A DNA stretch of 64,000 nucleotides from JBMNGO01 sp050949885 (GCA_050949885.1 JBMNGO010000005.1:372001-436000), one strand, 5' to 3'; shown: positions 32,091 to 42,012, numbered from the stretch's first letter. Program-made: numbers and translations. Notes: generated from the sequence alone by a model not told the origin.

Positions 32091-33056
32091 ATGCGCAATA
32101 AAATTATTAGGGAATTGTACTCAAATCCCCATGGATATATTTCTGGCAGTAAACTTGCTAACAAACTTGGTATTAGCCGGGTGGCTGTTTGGAAACATAT
32201 AGAAGCCTTAAAAAAGAAAGGATATAATATTGAAGGCACCAGTGGCAAGGGATACAGAATAAAGAACCCGGGAAATGTATGGTTATTGGAAGAACTGGAA
32301 GTGAAATTGGCACATAATTCCATGATAAATAAAATACTCTTCTATCCTAAAACTGATTCCAGTAATCAGATAGCCAAACAGATGTTGAGTGAAAATAAAG
32401 ACATCCCCGGAACCTTAATTATTGCAGGTAATCAGACTAAGGGAAGGGGTCGCAGGGGAAGATCCTGGGAATCGCCTCCGGGTGGATTGTGGTTTTCTCT
32501 AATTTTAAGTCCGAGGTTAGCTCTGCAGCAAACTGCCTTATTATCGTTAGTTTTTGCTGTAGCAGTGGCCGAAGCATTAGACAATTTCTTACCCGGAGCT
32601 TGCCAGATTAAATGGCCCAATGATGTCTATTGCAGGGGGAAGAAAATTGCCGGAATACTCCTGGAAGTAACCGGAGAAGTTGATCTTGCGGAAAGTCTTA
32701 TAGTTGGAGTGGGAATCAATGCTAATGTGAAAGCGGAAATGCTGACTCTGCAAACCAGCCAGGCGGCTACTTCTCTGCTGGAGGAAACCAATAAGGCTTG
32801 TTCTCTGGAAGAGGTTCTGGTTACAGTTCTTAGTTCTATGGAGAAGTCTTACCATCAGTTTCAACATGATGGATTTGGGCATATCCTGGAGGAGTTTAAA
32901 AAAAGGTGTTGCCACCTGGGAAAAGATATAGTAATTGAGTTGTCGGGTGAAAGGGTTATGGGCAAAAACGTTGATATCGATCATCAGGGCAACCTGTTGA
33001 TTTGTGTCAATGGACAAATACAGCACCTGGCAACAGGAGATGTAAAACTTATCTAG
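32091..33056 (+). CDS. birA: Bifunctional biotin operon repressor / biotin-protein ligase
   Basis: 321 residues. The N-terminal ~60 are a winged helix (GSKLANKLGISRVAVWKHIEALKKKG), the rest the ligase domain with GRGRRGRSWESPPGG, the biotin-adenylate loop, and KWPNDVY. It attaches biotin to carboxylases and can repress biotin genes. ATG 32091 has AGGGGGTG upstream; an earlier in-frame GTG has none. No BirA operator is evident nearby. It lies just before smc. Confidence 0.94.
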   Translation: MRNKIIRELYSNPHGYISGSKLANKLGISRVAVWKHIEALKKKGYNIEGTSGKGYRIKNPGNVWLLEELEVKLAHNSMINKILFYPKTDSSNQIAKQMLSENKDIPGTLIIAGNQTKGRGRRGRSWESPPGGLWFSLILSPRLALQQTALLSLVFAVAVAEALDNFLPGACQIKWPNDVYCRGKKIAGILLEVTGEVDLAESLIVGVGINANVKAEMLTLQTSQAATSLLEETNKACSLEEVLVTVLSSMEKSYHQFQHDGFGHILEEFKKRCCHLGKDIVIELSGERVMGKNVDIDHQGNLLICVNGQIQHLATGDVKLI

Positions 33057-33083
33057 GTTGCCAAATTGGGGAGGAAATAATCT

Positions 33084-36000
33084 TTGTTTTTAAAATCGCT
33101 GGAGATTAAGGGTTTTAAATCATTTGCTGACAATATTATCATTGAACTTAAACCGGGAATTAATATTGTGGTGGGCCCCAATGGCTGTGGCAAGAGCAAT
33201 ATTGTTGATGCTATCCGCTGGGTTTTAGGTGAAGCAAATGTGCGTAATATTCGCGGCCAAAAAAGCTCTGATGTTATCTTCAACGGCTCGGATCGCAAGA
33301 GAGCTCTGGGCATGGCCAGTGTGGAAATAACCATTGATAACAGTGATCACAGCCTGGATTTGGACTATAGTGAAATAACCCTGGGAAGAAAACTTTACCG
33401 GTCAGGAGAAAGTGAATTTTTTATTAATAAAATTCCGGTCCGGCTTAGAGATGTAGCCAACCTGTTTATGGGCACCGGATTAGGCAAAAAAGGATACTCC
33501 ATAATAAGTCAGGGGGAGCTGGAGCAGGTACTTAATGGCCAGCCTATGGACAGGAGACTTTTACTGGAGGAAGCTTCAGGGATAATAAAATACCGTCAAC
33601 AGCGGGATGAAGTGAGAAAAAGAATAGATAGTACAAGCAGTGACCTGTTAAGACTGGGGGATATTTTAGATGATCTCAAGGAACAGAAGGAGCAACTTTG
33701 CGCCAAGGCAGAAAGAGCCCGGAAATATACTAGAATCTCAGAGGAATGCGCAGAATTGGAAGAACTGGTACTAAGGTCGCAAATAGCCAAATGCAGGAGA
33801 GATCTGGAAAAAAAGAGCAATGAACTAAAAATACGCACTTTAAGATATGAGCAAGTAAAGACAGAAGTAGAAAAATTGGAGCAGAAGGCTCAAAAAGAGC
33901 AAGACCTTTTAAACTTGGCAGCCAATCGACTGAAAAACTTAAAGGAAGAAAAATTTTCGATTCAGTCTAAGATACAGTCCCTGGAAAGCGAAATCAGGTT
34001 GGGAGAAGAGCGGATAAAAAACTATCAAGAGAGGATAAAGGCTGCTCAGGCGGATGAAACTAAATACCTCAAAATGTTAAACAACCTTACCAGTGATCTT
34101 GAAAAGAATGACTTGGATTTTCAGCAGGAGCAGAAAAAATATGAGGAAAGCCTCCAAAAATTCATGGGACTCCAGGTTGAAGTAGAAAAACTCAAGGAAA
34201 AAAATATACAGTTGCAGGAGTTATTGGAAAAGAAAAAAGAACTGGTTTTTTATCAAAAAAGTGACGAAACTCAGATTAAGAATAAAATTGTAGAATTAGA
34301 AGAACGGATCACCAGAACGGTTGAAAAAAAAGAAAGAGTAACCATACATTTAAAGAGCAATCAAGAAAAACTGGACCAACTAAGCCAGCAATTAACTGAA
34401 TTAGCGGCTAGGCAAAAGACTAAGGAGGATTTGCAGCAAAAAGCTCAACAAAAGGTAAACTCTATAAAGGAACAGGTTGATAAAGAAGCGGAGCAATTAA
34501 AAAATGCGGAGGAGAAATTGCGCCGCATCAATCAGGAAAAGATAAAGGTTGAAAATCGTTTATTCGCTTTAAAAGATATGAAGCAGAACCTGGAAGGATA
34601 TTCGGCAGGGGTCAAGGCCATTATGGCCCAGTCTCACAAAAAGGCTATTTCTGGACTTTTAGGAATTTGGGGAGAAATAATCGATATTCCTCCTGGCATG
34701 GAAACGGCTATTGAAACAGCAGTTGGGCGTGCCGTAGAAAACATTATAGTGAAAACCGCTGATGATGCACAATGGGCCATAGAATACTTGAAAACCAACA
34801 AGCTCGGCAGGGTTACCTTTTTACCCCTGGATTCACTCAAGGTTACAAAGATTTCCGACCGTATTATTGACACTTGCTGTCAGCAGAAAGGGGTAATAGG
34901 GTTGGCTTCCCGACTGGTCAGATTTGATCAGGTATTCCAAAAAGCAGTGGATTATCATCTGGGACGGGTATTAATAACAGAGGATCTCACCGTAGCTGTT
35001 AATGTGTTTAAGAAATTTGGCTTTCCCATACGTATCGTAACCCTGCAAGGAGATATGGTTAGTATGAGCGGGGCAATGACCGGTGGACTAAGAAACTCTG
35101 AACCAATAACTCCTCTTAAGCGACGGAAAGAAGAAAATGCCTTGAACCTGGAATTGGCGGAGATTAACCAAAAGCAAAAAAAGTATCAGGAAGAAAGCCT
35201 TAAAATATCAATGCAAATCAAAAAAATAGAAGAGGCCGCTGCCGCGGTTACCAGTGAAATGACGCACCACCGGATTGAATCTGAAATGTTAGCCCAGCAG
35301 ATTCATCAATTGGAAAATGACCAAAAGAATTACTGGTTGGAATTAGAGGAATTAGCCAGTCAGGCTGCTGCTCTGGAGAAAAGTGCCACTGATCTGGAAA
35401 CAGAAAAGCTAAAATTATTATCCCGCCAGGAGATAGCCAAAAAACAGAGCGATCGGGCAGCCACTGAGTTAGAAGAAATAAAGGAACAAATGACTTTAAC
35501 TCAAAGAGAATACGAAGTGCTGAAAGAGAGGCTGGAGTCTACCAGAGAACAAATTGAAATGAAAAAAAGAGAGTTGGGAAATATAGAAAAAAGCCGGGAC
35601 AAATTCATGCAAGTAAAGGAATCCTACCAGCAAACCAGTCAGGAAGTCAAAGATATAAAAAACAGGTTAACTAAAGAAACTAATCTGCAAAAACAAAAAA
35701 ACGAGAGACTAGCCGAACTCTTAAAGGATACCTTAGCATCTCTGGATGACATAATGCAATGGGAAACAGAGACCCAGGGACAAGAAAAAACCCATAAGGT
35801 AAACCTGGAACAAATTAGTCACCAGATGGTCCCTTTATTGGAGGAGAAGTCTGGATTGGAAAAATCCATCCATTATTTTGAAATTGAAAAAACCCGCTTA
35901 GAAACCGAGCTAATTAATCTTTGTCAAAAAGAGTCAGGGCGTGAGAACAAAGGTGAGCTAATTGAGCTTTCACCTTCCAAGCTTAACGAATATAGGGAAA

Positions 36001-36644
36001 GGATCAGTACCTTGAAAAAACAGTTGGCGGAATTGGAACCGGTTGATATTTCAGCCATAACTGAGTATCAGGAAACCAAAGAAAAATTTGAATTTATAAA
36101 AGACCAGTTCAATGATCTGGTCAAAGCCAGGGATTCCTTGAACAAGCTGATTAATGAGACTGAAGAGAAAATGATGGACCAGTTTAATATTTTTCTGGCG
36201 GAGGCAGGGGAAAGCTTTAACAGGACTTTCTGTGAAATATTTAATGGCGGCGAAGCCAGGTTAACCCTGGAAGAAGAAAATAGGCTGGAAGCGGGAGTGG
36301 AAATAAAAGTGAAAATGCCCGGTAAGAAAAGTCAGCATTTAAATCTCCTATCTGGAGGAGAAAGGGCTTTAACCTGTATTGCCTTGGTTTTTTCTCTTCT
36401 GCGGTTAAAACCTGTACCTTTTTGCTTACTGGATGAAATTGATGCGTCATTGGATGAAACCAATCTTATCAGGTTTAATAGATTCATCCAGGAAATGGCC
36501 AACCAACTGCAGTTTATTATAATTACTCACCGGCAGTCTACTATTGCTATAGGAAGCCAAATTTACGGGGTTACTATGGCTGAAGAAGGTATATCTTCTA
36601 TTTTTACTTTGGATGCTAGGCAAGCCGAGAGTATAGCTGGTTAA
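33084..36644 (+). CDS. smc: Chromosome segregation protein SMC
   Basis: 1186 residues, full length. N-terminal ATPase half with Walker A GPNGCGKSNI at about residue 32 and the arginine-finger region; long coiled coil (about 170-500 and 675-1000); hinge at about 510-670 (SGLLGIWGEI, GRVTFLPLD, GAMTGG); C-terminal half with signature LSGGERALT near 1090 and Walker B CLLDEIDASLD. It condenses and organises the chromosome with ScpA/ScpB. TTG start with GGGGAGG upstream. ftsY follows 25 bases later. Confidence 0.97.
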   Translation: MFLKSLEIKGFKSFADNIIIELKPGINIVVGPNGCGKSNIVDAIRWVLGEANVRNIRGQKSSDVIFNGSDRKRALGMASVEITIDNSDHSLDLDYSEITLGRKLYRSGESEFFINKIPVRLRDVANLFMGTGLGKKGYSIISQGELEQVLNGQPMDRRLLLEEASGIIKYRQQRDEVRKRIDSTSSDLLRLGDILDDLKEQKEQLCAKAERARKYTRISEECAELEELVLRSQIAKCRRDLEKKSNELKIRTLRYEQVKTEVEKLEQKAQKEQDLLNLAANRLKNLKEEKFSIQSKIQSLESEIRLGEERIKNYQERIKAAQADETKYLKMLNNLTSDLEKNDLDFQQEQKKYEESLQKFMGLQVEVEKLKEKNIQLQELLEKKKELVFYQKSDETQIKNKIVELEERITRTVEKKERVTIHLKSNQEKLDQLSQQLTELAARQKTKEDLQQKAQQKVNSIKEQVDKEAEQLKNAEEKLRRINQEKIKVENRLFALKDMKQNLEGYSAGVKAIMAQSHKKAISGLLGIWGEIIDIPPGMETAIETAVGRAVENIIVKTADDAQWAIEYLKTNKLGRVTFLPLDSLKVTKISDRIIDTCCQQKGVIGLASRLVRFDQVFQKAVDYHLGRVLITEDLTVAVNVFKKFGFPIRIVTLQGDMVSMSGAMTGGLRNSEPITPLKRRKEENALNLELAEINQKQKKYQEESLKISMQIKKIEEAAAAVTSEMTHHRIESEMLAQQIHQLENDQKNYWLELEELASQAAALEKSATDLETEKLKLLSRQEIAKKQSDRAATELEEIKEQMTLTQREYEVLKERLESTREQIEMKKRELGNIEKSRDKFMQVKESYQQTSQEVKDIKNRLTKETNLQKQKNERLAELLKDTLASLDDIMQWETETQGQEKTHKVNLEQISHQMVPLLEEKSGLEKSIHYFEIEKTRLETELINLCQKESGRENKGELIELSPSKLNEYRERISTLKKQLAELEPVDISAITEYQETKEKFEFIKDQFNDLVKARDSLNKLINETEEKMMDQFNIFLAEAGESFNRTFCEIFNGGEARLTLEEENRLEAGVEIKVKMPGKKSQHLNLLSGGERALTCIALVFSLLRLKPVPFCLLDEIDASLDETNLIRFNRFIQEMANQLQFIIITHRQSTIAIGSQIYGVTMAEEGISSIFTLDARQAESIAG

Positions 36645-36669
36645 ATCATTTGAATAAAGGTGATAATGT

Positions 36670-37683
36670 ATGAGCTTATTCAATTTTATAAAAAATTCGG
36701 AAGAATCTAAAGAACCGGAAATTCGGACGGAGTTTGACTCTAATGAACCCTTAAACAACAAATCCAGGCAGGGTATACTGGAGAAATTAAGGGGTGGATT
36801 GAGTAGAACGAAAAAATCTTTTTCCCAGCAGATTGGCAACCTGGTCAGAAAATACAAAAAGCTGGATGAGGACTTTTGGGAAGAATTAGAAGAAATATTA
36901 ATTCAGGCCGATGTGGGAATGGTTACTTCTATGGAACTGGTCAATGACATAAGAAAGACTGCTAAGAAAAATAGGATTGGCGAACCATCAGAGGTAATCC
37001 AACTGATGAAAGAAGAAGTAATTAATCTATTTAATAAAACCGACAGTCGGCTGCGATTGGCCGCTCAAGGGCCCACGGTGATATTGGTGGTTGGGGTCAA
37101 TGGTTCTGGAAAGACTACTTCCATTGCCAAGCTGGCGTATATATTCAAAAAGGAGAACAAAAAAGTGCTGTTGGCAGCAGGGGACACCTTTAGGGCTGCA
37201 GCTGCAGAACAGCTGGAAATCTGGGCTGATCGGGTAGGAGTAGATTTAATCAAACATAGTGTAGGAGCTGACCCTGGTGCTGTAGTCTTTGATGCTATCC
37301 GGGCTTCTGTAGCAAGAAAAGCAGATATCCTGCTAATTGATACAGCCGGGCGGCTGCAAAACAAAACTAATCTCATGAAAGAGATTACCAAAATAGGAAA
37401 GATAATTGAAAAAGAGCTGCCGGGAGCTCCCCATGAGGTCCTTCTGGTGCTGGATGCTTCCACCGGCCAGAACGCCATCAGTCAGGCCAAGCTCTTTAAA
37501 GAAGCAGTAGGAGTTACAGGAGTGATCTTAACCAAATTAGATGGAACTGCTAAGGGAGGAGTTATCCTGGCAGTGGCCAAAGAGCTGGAACTGCCCGTAA
37601 AATTGGTTGGGATAGGAGAGGGAATGGAGGACTTAAGAGTTTTTTCCTCACAGATCTTTGCTGAAGCCTTGTTTGAGGAATAA
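36670..37683 (+). CDS. ftsY: Signal recognition particle receptor FtsY
   Basis: 337 residues. Docks SRP-ribosome complexes at the membrane. Charged N-terminus, four-helix N domain (about 50-130), then the G domain: GVNGSGKTTSIAKLA near residue 142, DTFRAAAAEQL, DTAGRLQNK and TKLDGTAKGG. The acidic A domain is short, as in many Gram-positives. Directly follows smc. Confidence 0.97.
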   Translation: MSLFNFIKNSEESKEPEIRTEFDSNEPLNNKSRQGILEKLRGGLSRTKKSFSQQIGNLVRKYKKLDEDFWEELEEILIQADVGMVTSMELVNDIRKTAKKNRIGEPSEVIQLMKEEVINLFNKTDSRLRLAAQGPTVILVVGVNGSGKTTSIAKLAYIFKKENKKVLLAAGDTFRAAAAEQLEIWADRVGVDLIKHSVGADPGAVVFDAIRASVARKADILLIDTAGRLQNKTNLMKEITKIGKIIEKELPGAPHEVLLVLDASTGQNAISQAKLFKEAVGVTGVILTKLDGTAKGGVILAVAKELELPVKLVGIGEGMEDLRVFSSQIFAEALFEE

Positions 37684-37696
37684 GGAGGTTGAAATT

Positions 37697-38488
37697 ATGG
37701 TGGAAATCGCAATTATAGGAGGAACCGGAATCTACGATCCAGGAATGCTGAAGGACGCAAGAACGAGTACTGAGACTACTCCTTTTGGAAATGTGGACGT
37801 ACTGGTAGGAAAATATGAAGGATTGGAAATAGCATTTTTACCCCGGCATGGACAACAGCACAGTGTCCCCCCTCATCTTATCAACTACCGGGCTAACATA
37901 ATGGCTTTAAAACAGCTGGGAGTAAGAAGTATTATTGCCACTGCTGCAGTGGGTTCCCTTCATTTTGAGTTCAAACCCGGCCATTATGTGCTGGTTGATC
38001 AATTTTTGGATTTTACCAAGAGCCGGCCGCAAACCTTTTATGATGGAGGCCCAGAAGGAGTGATCCATTGCGATATGACTGTACCCTATTGTGAAGAAGT
38101 GCGGGGAGCTCTAATGAAAGCTGGAGAGTCCATGGAAATAGAGCTGCATAACGGCGGGGTTTATGTTTGTACTGAAGGACCCCGATTTGAAACTGCAGCA
38201 GAGATAAGAATGTATAAAGACATGGGGGGGCAATTGGTGGGTATGACCAGTGTGCCTGAAGTAGTATTAGCAAGGGAACTAGGCATATGTTATGCAACTG
38301 TGTGCATAGTAACCAACTTTGCGGCAGGTATATGCCCGGAAAGGCTTACCCATAGTGAGGTGGTAGATATGATGAGAAAAAACACTGATCAGGTACGATC
38401 TTTAATAATGGGAAGTCTTAGGCATATCCCGCGTGATAAAAAGTGTTCCTGCAATCAAATATTGGGTGAAACCGGTGTTCTCAAATGA
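37697..38488 (+). CDS. mtnP: 5'-methylthioadenosine (or methylthioinosine) phosphorylase
   Basis: 263 residues. Phosphorolyses MTA to adenine and 5-methylthioribose-1-phosphate. Class signature: IAIIGGTGIYDP at the N-terminus, PRHGQQHSVPPHLINYRAN, CTEGPRFETAAEI and GMTSVPEV. ATG 37697 follows AAGGAGG; longer frames lie in ftsY. The presence of mtaD in the same operon means the true substrate could be the deaminated methylthioinosine. Overlaps mtnA by four bases (ATGA). Confidence 0.9.
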   Translation: MVEIAIIGGTGIYDPGMLKDARTSTETTPFGNVDVLVGKYEGLEIAFLPRHGQQHSVPPHLINYRANIMALKQLGVRSIIATAAVGSLHFEFKPGHYVLVDQFLDFTKSRPQTFYDGGPEGVIHCDMTVPYCEEVRGALMKAGESMEIELHNGGVYVCTEGPRFETAAEIRMYKDMGGQLVGMTSVPEVVLARELGICYATVCIVTNFAAGICPERLTHSEVVDMMRKNTDQVRSLIMGSLRHIPRDKKCSCNQILGETGVLK

Positions 38489-39528
38489 TAAGAAATATTT
38501 ATTGGGATAATAATGCTGTTTATATACTTGACCAAACCCGGTTGCCCCATGAAATTGTTTATGAAAAATGTGAGACTCCGGAACAAGTGGCTGATGCCAT
38601 TAGGCTGCTCAAAGTACGTGGGGCGCCCCTGATAGGGGTTACCGCCGCATTTGGGGTTGCTGTTGCCATGGCTCGTTATGGCGGCCCCCAAGATAAGATG
38701 GATGATTATATAAAAAGAGTCAGCGCTTTACTGAAAGCAACCCGTCCCACAGCAGTAAACCTGCAATGGGCTTTAGATCGTATGGCAATGGTGTATAGCC
38801 AAAACGCCGAAAAGAGTTGTGAAGATATTTCCCAAAGCCTGATTGATGAAGCCCATGCCTTAATTAAAGAGGATGTTACCAATAACAAAAAGATAGGAGA
38901 GTATGGACAGGACCTTTTTTCTGAAAGCGACCAGGTTTTAACCATATGTAATGCCGGAGCTTTGGCTACCGGTGGTTATGGAACCGCTCTGGGGGTAATA
39001 AGATCAGCAGTCAGTAGAAAAAAAATAAAAAAAATATGGGTTAGTGAAACCCGGCCTGTATTACAAGGAGCTCGCCTGACGGTCTGGGAACTATTGCAGG
39101 AAAAAATGCCGGTTACCCTTATCACAGACAATATGGCCGGGCACTTGATGAGAATCGGCTGTATTGATAAGGTAATAGTAGGAGCTGACAGAATTGCCAT
39201 GAACGGAGACGTGGCCAATAAAATTGGCACGTACTCATTAGCTGTTTTGGCCCGGCATCATGGTATACCATTTTATGTTGCTGCTCCCTTATCTACTTTT
39301 GACTGGACCATCAAAAGCGGCCAGGATATTCCTATAGAAGAACGAAATCCGGAGGAAATCCGCAAAATAGGTGATGTTTACCTAACCGTACCTGATGTGA
39401 CAGTTTATAATCCAGCCTTTGATATTACCCCGGGGGATCTTATTACAGCCATTATTACGGAAGAAGGATTATTAAACCCGCCTTATACAGCCAGTATAGA
39501 ACTGATGAGAAGAAAGAGGGAAGAATGA
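38485..39528 (+). CDS. mtnA: 5-methylthioribose-1-phosphate isomerase
   Basis: 347 residues. Converts methylthioribose-1-phosphate to methylthioribulose-1-phosphate. Family motifs: VRGAPLIGVTAAFGVA, TICNAGALATGGYGTALGVIR, ETRPVLQGARLT, and VGADRIAMNGDVANKIGTY with the catalytic aspartate. Overlaps mtnP and the aldolase gene by four bases each, so the three are co-translated. Confidence 0.95.
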   Translation: MIRNIYWDNNAVYILDQTRLPHEIVYEKCETPEQVADAIRLLKVRGAPLIGVTAAFGVAVAMARYGGPQDKMDDYIKRVSALLKATRPTAVNLQWALDRMAMVYSQNAEKSCEDISQSLIDEAHALIKEDVTNNKKIGEYGQDLFSESDQVLTICNAGALATGGYGTALGVIRSAVSRKKIKKIWVSETRPVLQGARLTVWELLQEKMPVTLITDNMAGHLMRIGCIDKVIVGADRIAMNGDVANKIGTYSLAVLARHHGIPFYVAAPLSTFDWTIKSGQDIPIEERNPEEIRKIGDVYLTVPDVTVYNPAFDITPGDLITAIITEEGLLNPPYTASIELMRRKREE

Positions 39529-40181
39529 AGCACCTTAAAGAGAGAAACGAAATTATTAGAATTGCCCGGGAGATAAGCAAATCGGGTTTGGTTGCTGGAA
39601 CTTGGGGAAATGTCAGTCAGAGGGTCGCTCTTGATTCCTGTATGGCTATTACTCCCAGTGGCATGGACTACTGGGCCTTGGAAGCGGAAGACATTGTAAT
39701 TGTAGATATTAACGGCGAAATGAGGGATGGCCAATATAAGCCTTCAATTGAAACCCCGCTGCATTTGGCCATTTACAAAAAGCGACCTGACGTTCAGGCT
39801 ATTGTCCATGTTCACAGCACCTTCGCTACAGTTTTTGCCGTGGCCGGAAAAAGTATTCCAGTAGTTCTGGAGGAGACTGCTCAGGTAATCGGACACGAGA
39901 TCAGGGTTGCGCCTTATGCAGAATGTGGAACCAATGAACTGGCAGAAATGGTGGCAGGTACTCTGGGTAGTGAAGGCAATGTAGTCCTTTTGGCCAATCA
40001 TGGCGTGGTAGCCACAGGGAGGGATCTTAACGAAGCCCTTACAGTCTGCCGGGTTACAGAGAAGACTGCCCAGATAGTTCTGTGGGCAAGCCTATTAGGT
40101 AAAGTTAATGCCTTAGAACCGGGGCAGGTAAAGCTTATTCATGAGTCTTTCAAGGGTTACGGGCAAAAAAAACGGGGATGA
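39525..40181 (+). CDS. ald2: Class II aldolase, candidate 5-methylthioribulose-1-phosphate aldolase
   Basis: 218 residues of the AraD/FucA class II aldolase family. Substrate loop VAGTWGNVSQRV; metal-binding histidines in IVHVHSTFATVFA and a later LANHGVVA. It lacks features of MtnB dehydratase and is tied by overlap to mtnA. In the known DHAP shunt, such an aldolase splits 5-methylthioribulose-1-phosphate to DHAP and (methylthio)acetaldehyde. The assignment is inferred from this context; fuculose- or ribulose-phosphate aldolase are the alternatives. Confidence 0.82.
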   Translation: MKHLKERNEIIRIAREISKSGLVAGTWGNVSQRVALDSCMAITPSGMDYWALEAEDIVIVDINGEMRDGQYKPSIETPLHLAIYKKRPDVQAIVHVHSTFATVFAVAGKSIPVVLEETAQVIGHEIRVAPYAECGTNELAEMVAGTLGSEGNVVLLANHGVVATGRDLNEALTVCRVTEKTAQIVLWASLLGKVNALEPGQVKLIHESFKGYGQKKRG

Positions 40182-40196
40182 ATATAAGGAGGGCCA

Positions 40197-41498
40197 ATGA
40201 ACATACTGCTCAAAAACATCACTATCTTACCCATGACCGGTGAGAATTTCATTATCGAAAAAGGCTATCTTATTATCGATGGCCAGTATATTAAAGAAAT
40301 AGGGGAGATGGAGCCGGCTGTAAGCAAGGATAGCTTTGACAAAGTCATAGACGGAACCAACCAGGTGGTCCTGCCCGGTTTTATCAACACCCACACCCAT
40401 GCCGCCATGACCCTATTGCGCGGGTATGCTGATGATCTGCCATTAAAAGAATGGCTGGAAAACAAAATATGGCCATTGGAAGCCCGGCTGACCGGTGATG
40501 ACTGCTATTGGGGCACTATGCTGGCGGCTCTAGAAATGATCAGGTCAGGGACCACTACCTTCTGTGATATGTATTTTTTCATGGATAAGGTTGCTCAGGC
40601 TGTTAAAGAATCAGGTATGAGGGCGGTATTAGCCAAAGGATTAATCAGCCTGTCCGCCAATGCTGATCAAATATTGGACGAAGGAGCCCAGCTGGCATCG
40701 GACTGGCATAAACAAGCAGATGAGAGAATAACCGTAATGCTAGGTCCTCATGCTCCCTATACCTGTTCACCTGAATTCCTGACCCAGGTTGGAAAAGCCG
40801 CCGAACAACTGGGAATTGGAGTACATATTCATCTGGCCGAAACTAAGGGAGAATTTGATGATATCATGTCCAGCTACGGCAAGACCCCGGTAGGACTGGT
40901 ATATGAAACGGGGCTTTTGGAAAGGCCGGTGGTGGCTGCTCATTGCGTTCACCTTACTTCCGATGACCTTGATATTTTGAAAAAGACCGGGGTGGGAGTA
41001 GCCCATAATCCGGAGAGCAATATGAAACTGGCCAGCGGGGTGGCCCCTGTTCCCGCTCTGTTAGAAAGGGGCGTACCCGTAGGGCTGGGTACCGATGGTG
41101 CCTCCAGCAACAATAACCTGGATATGTTACAGGAAATGCGTACCTGTGCTTTGCTGCACAAGGTAACGCAGATGAATCCCACCGTGATTCCTGCCTATCA
41201 GGCCTTGGCAATGGCCACAGTAAACGGAGCCAGGGTTTTGAGAAGGGAAAATGAGCTTGGGCAGCTCAAACCCGGTTATAAGGCTGATATGATAATATTA
41301 AACCTAAATGGTCCTCACATGATACCCAGGTATGATATTTTGGCCAATATAGTCTATGCAGCCCATGCGGGGGATGTGGATACGGTTATCGTAAATGGGC
41401 AGATTTTAATGGAAAAGAAAATAATTAAAGTAGTTGATGAGGCCATGGTTCTTGAAAATGCCAAAAGAACAGCCCAAAGGCTGGTTAAAGGCTGCTAA
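40197..41498 (+). CDS. mtaD: 5-methylthioadenosine / S-adenosylhomocysteine deaminase
   Basis: 433 residues, amidohydrolase superfamily. Metal motif NTHTHAAMTLLRGYADDLPL, plus VHIHLAETKGE, AHCVHL and GLGTDGASSNNNLDM. Deaminates MTA and SAH to the inosine forms. AAGGAGGG ribosome site, 15 bases after the aldolase gene. Together with MtnP it offers an MTI route: deamination first, then phosphorolysis. Its end precedes mobB by 16 bases. Confidence 0.93.
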   Translation: MNILLKNITILPMTGENFIIEKGYLIIDGQYIKEIGEMEPAVSKDSFDKVIDGTNQVVLPGFINTHTHAAMTLLRGYADDLPLKEWLENKIWPLEARLTGDDCYWGTMLAALEMIRSGTTTFCDMYFFMDKVAQAVKESGMRAVLAKGLISLSANADQILDEGAQLASDWHKQADERITVMLGPHAPYTCSPEFLTQVGKAAEQLGIGVHIHLAETKGEFDDIMSSYGKTPVGLVYETGLLERPVVAAHCVHLTSDDLDILKKTGVGVAHNPESNMKLASGVAPVPALLERGVPVGLGTDGASSNNNLDMLQEMRTCALLHKVTQMNPTVIPAYQALAMATVNGARVLRRENELGQLKPGYKADMIILNLNGPHMIPRYDILANIVYAAHAGDVDTVIVNGQILMEKKIIKVVDEAMVLENAKRTAQRLVKGC

Positions 41499-41514
41499 TA
41501 AAGGGGGAAGTCCA

Positions 41515-42012
41515 ATTAAACCAGTAGTATCATTCGTAGGGGGGCATAACTGCGGCAAGACCACCATTTTGGTCAAAGTAATCGATGCTTTGGTTAAAAT
41601 GGGAATTGAGGTAGCAGTTGTCAAACATGCTGCCCATAATCTTAGCATCATAGAGGGAAAGGATTCCGACAGTCTCTTTGCGGCCGGCGCCAAGGTAGTA
41701 TTTACGTCGTCCCCCAATATATCCTTGATGTACAGAAGGCATGCTGTACCAAACAGCCTTTCAGAGATAATTGAAATAATATCTGATGGGGTGGACATGG
41801 TTATCACGGAAGGCTACAAAAGTGCGGCAACTCCCAAGGTTGAAGTTATGAGGAAGGAATTGGTTACTGAACCTATGAAGCTTGATAATGTTATTGCCCG
41901 GGTGACAGATTTTGTGCCGGGAAATCTGCCGGATGCCGCTCCTCTTTTTTCCTTTTCTCAACAGCAAGAGATTGCCAAATTTTTAGTTGAATGGTTTAAT
42001 ATAAAAAATTAA
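41515..42012 (+). CDS. mobB: Molybdopterin-guanine dinucleotide biosynthesis protein MobB
   Basis: About 165 residues. GTP-binding P-loop GGHNCGKTTI at the N-terminus, then VVKHAAHN and a VITEGYK-type motif. Assists attachment of GMP to molybdopterin for Mo/W enzymes such as the formate dehydrogenase nearby. Homologues start M-x-P-V-V-S-F-V-G; here an ATT codon (41515) sits in that place, with AGGGGGAAG upstream. ATG codons at 41434, 41437 and 41458 would overlap mtaD by up to 65 bases with no clear ribosome site. ATT is the proposed start but not proven. Confidence 0.85.
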   Translation: MKPVVSFVGGHNCGKTTILVKVIDALVKMGIEVAVVKHAAHNLSIIEGKDSDSLFAAGAKVVFTSSPNISLMYRRHAVPNSLSEIIEIISDGVDMVITEGYKSAATPKVEVMRKELVTEPMKLDNVIARVTDFVPGNLPDAAPLFSFSQQQEIAKFLVEWFNIKN

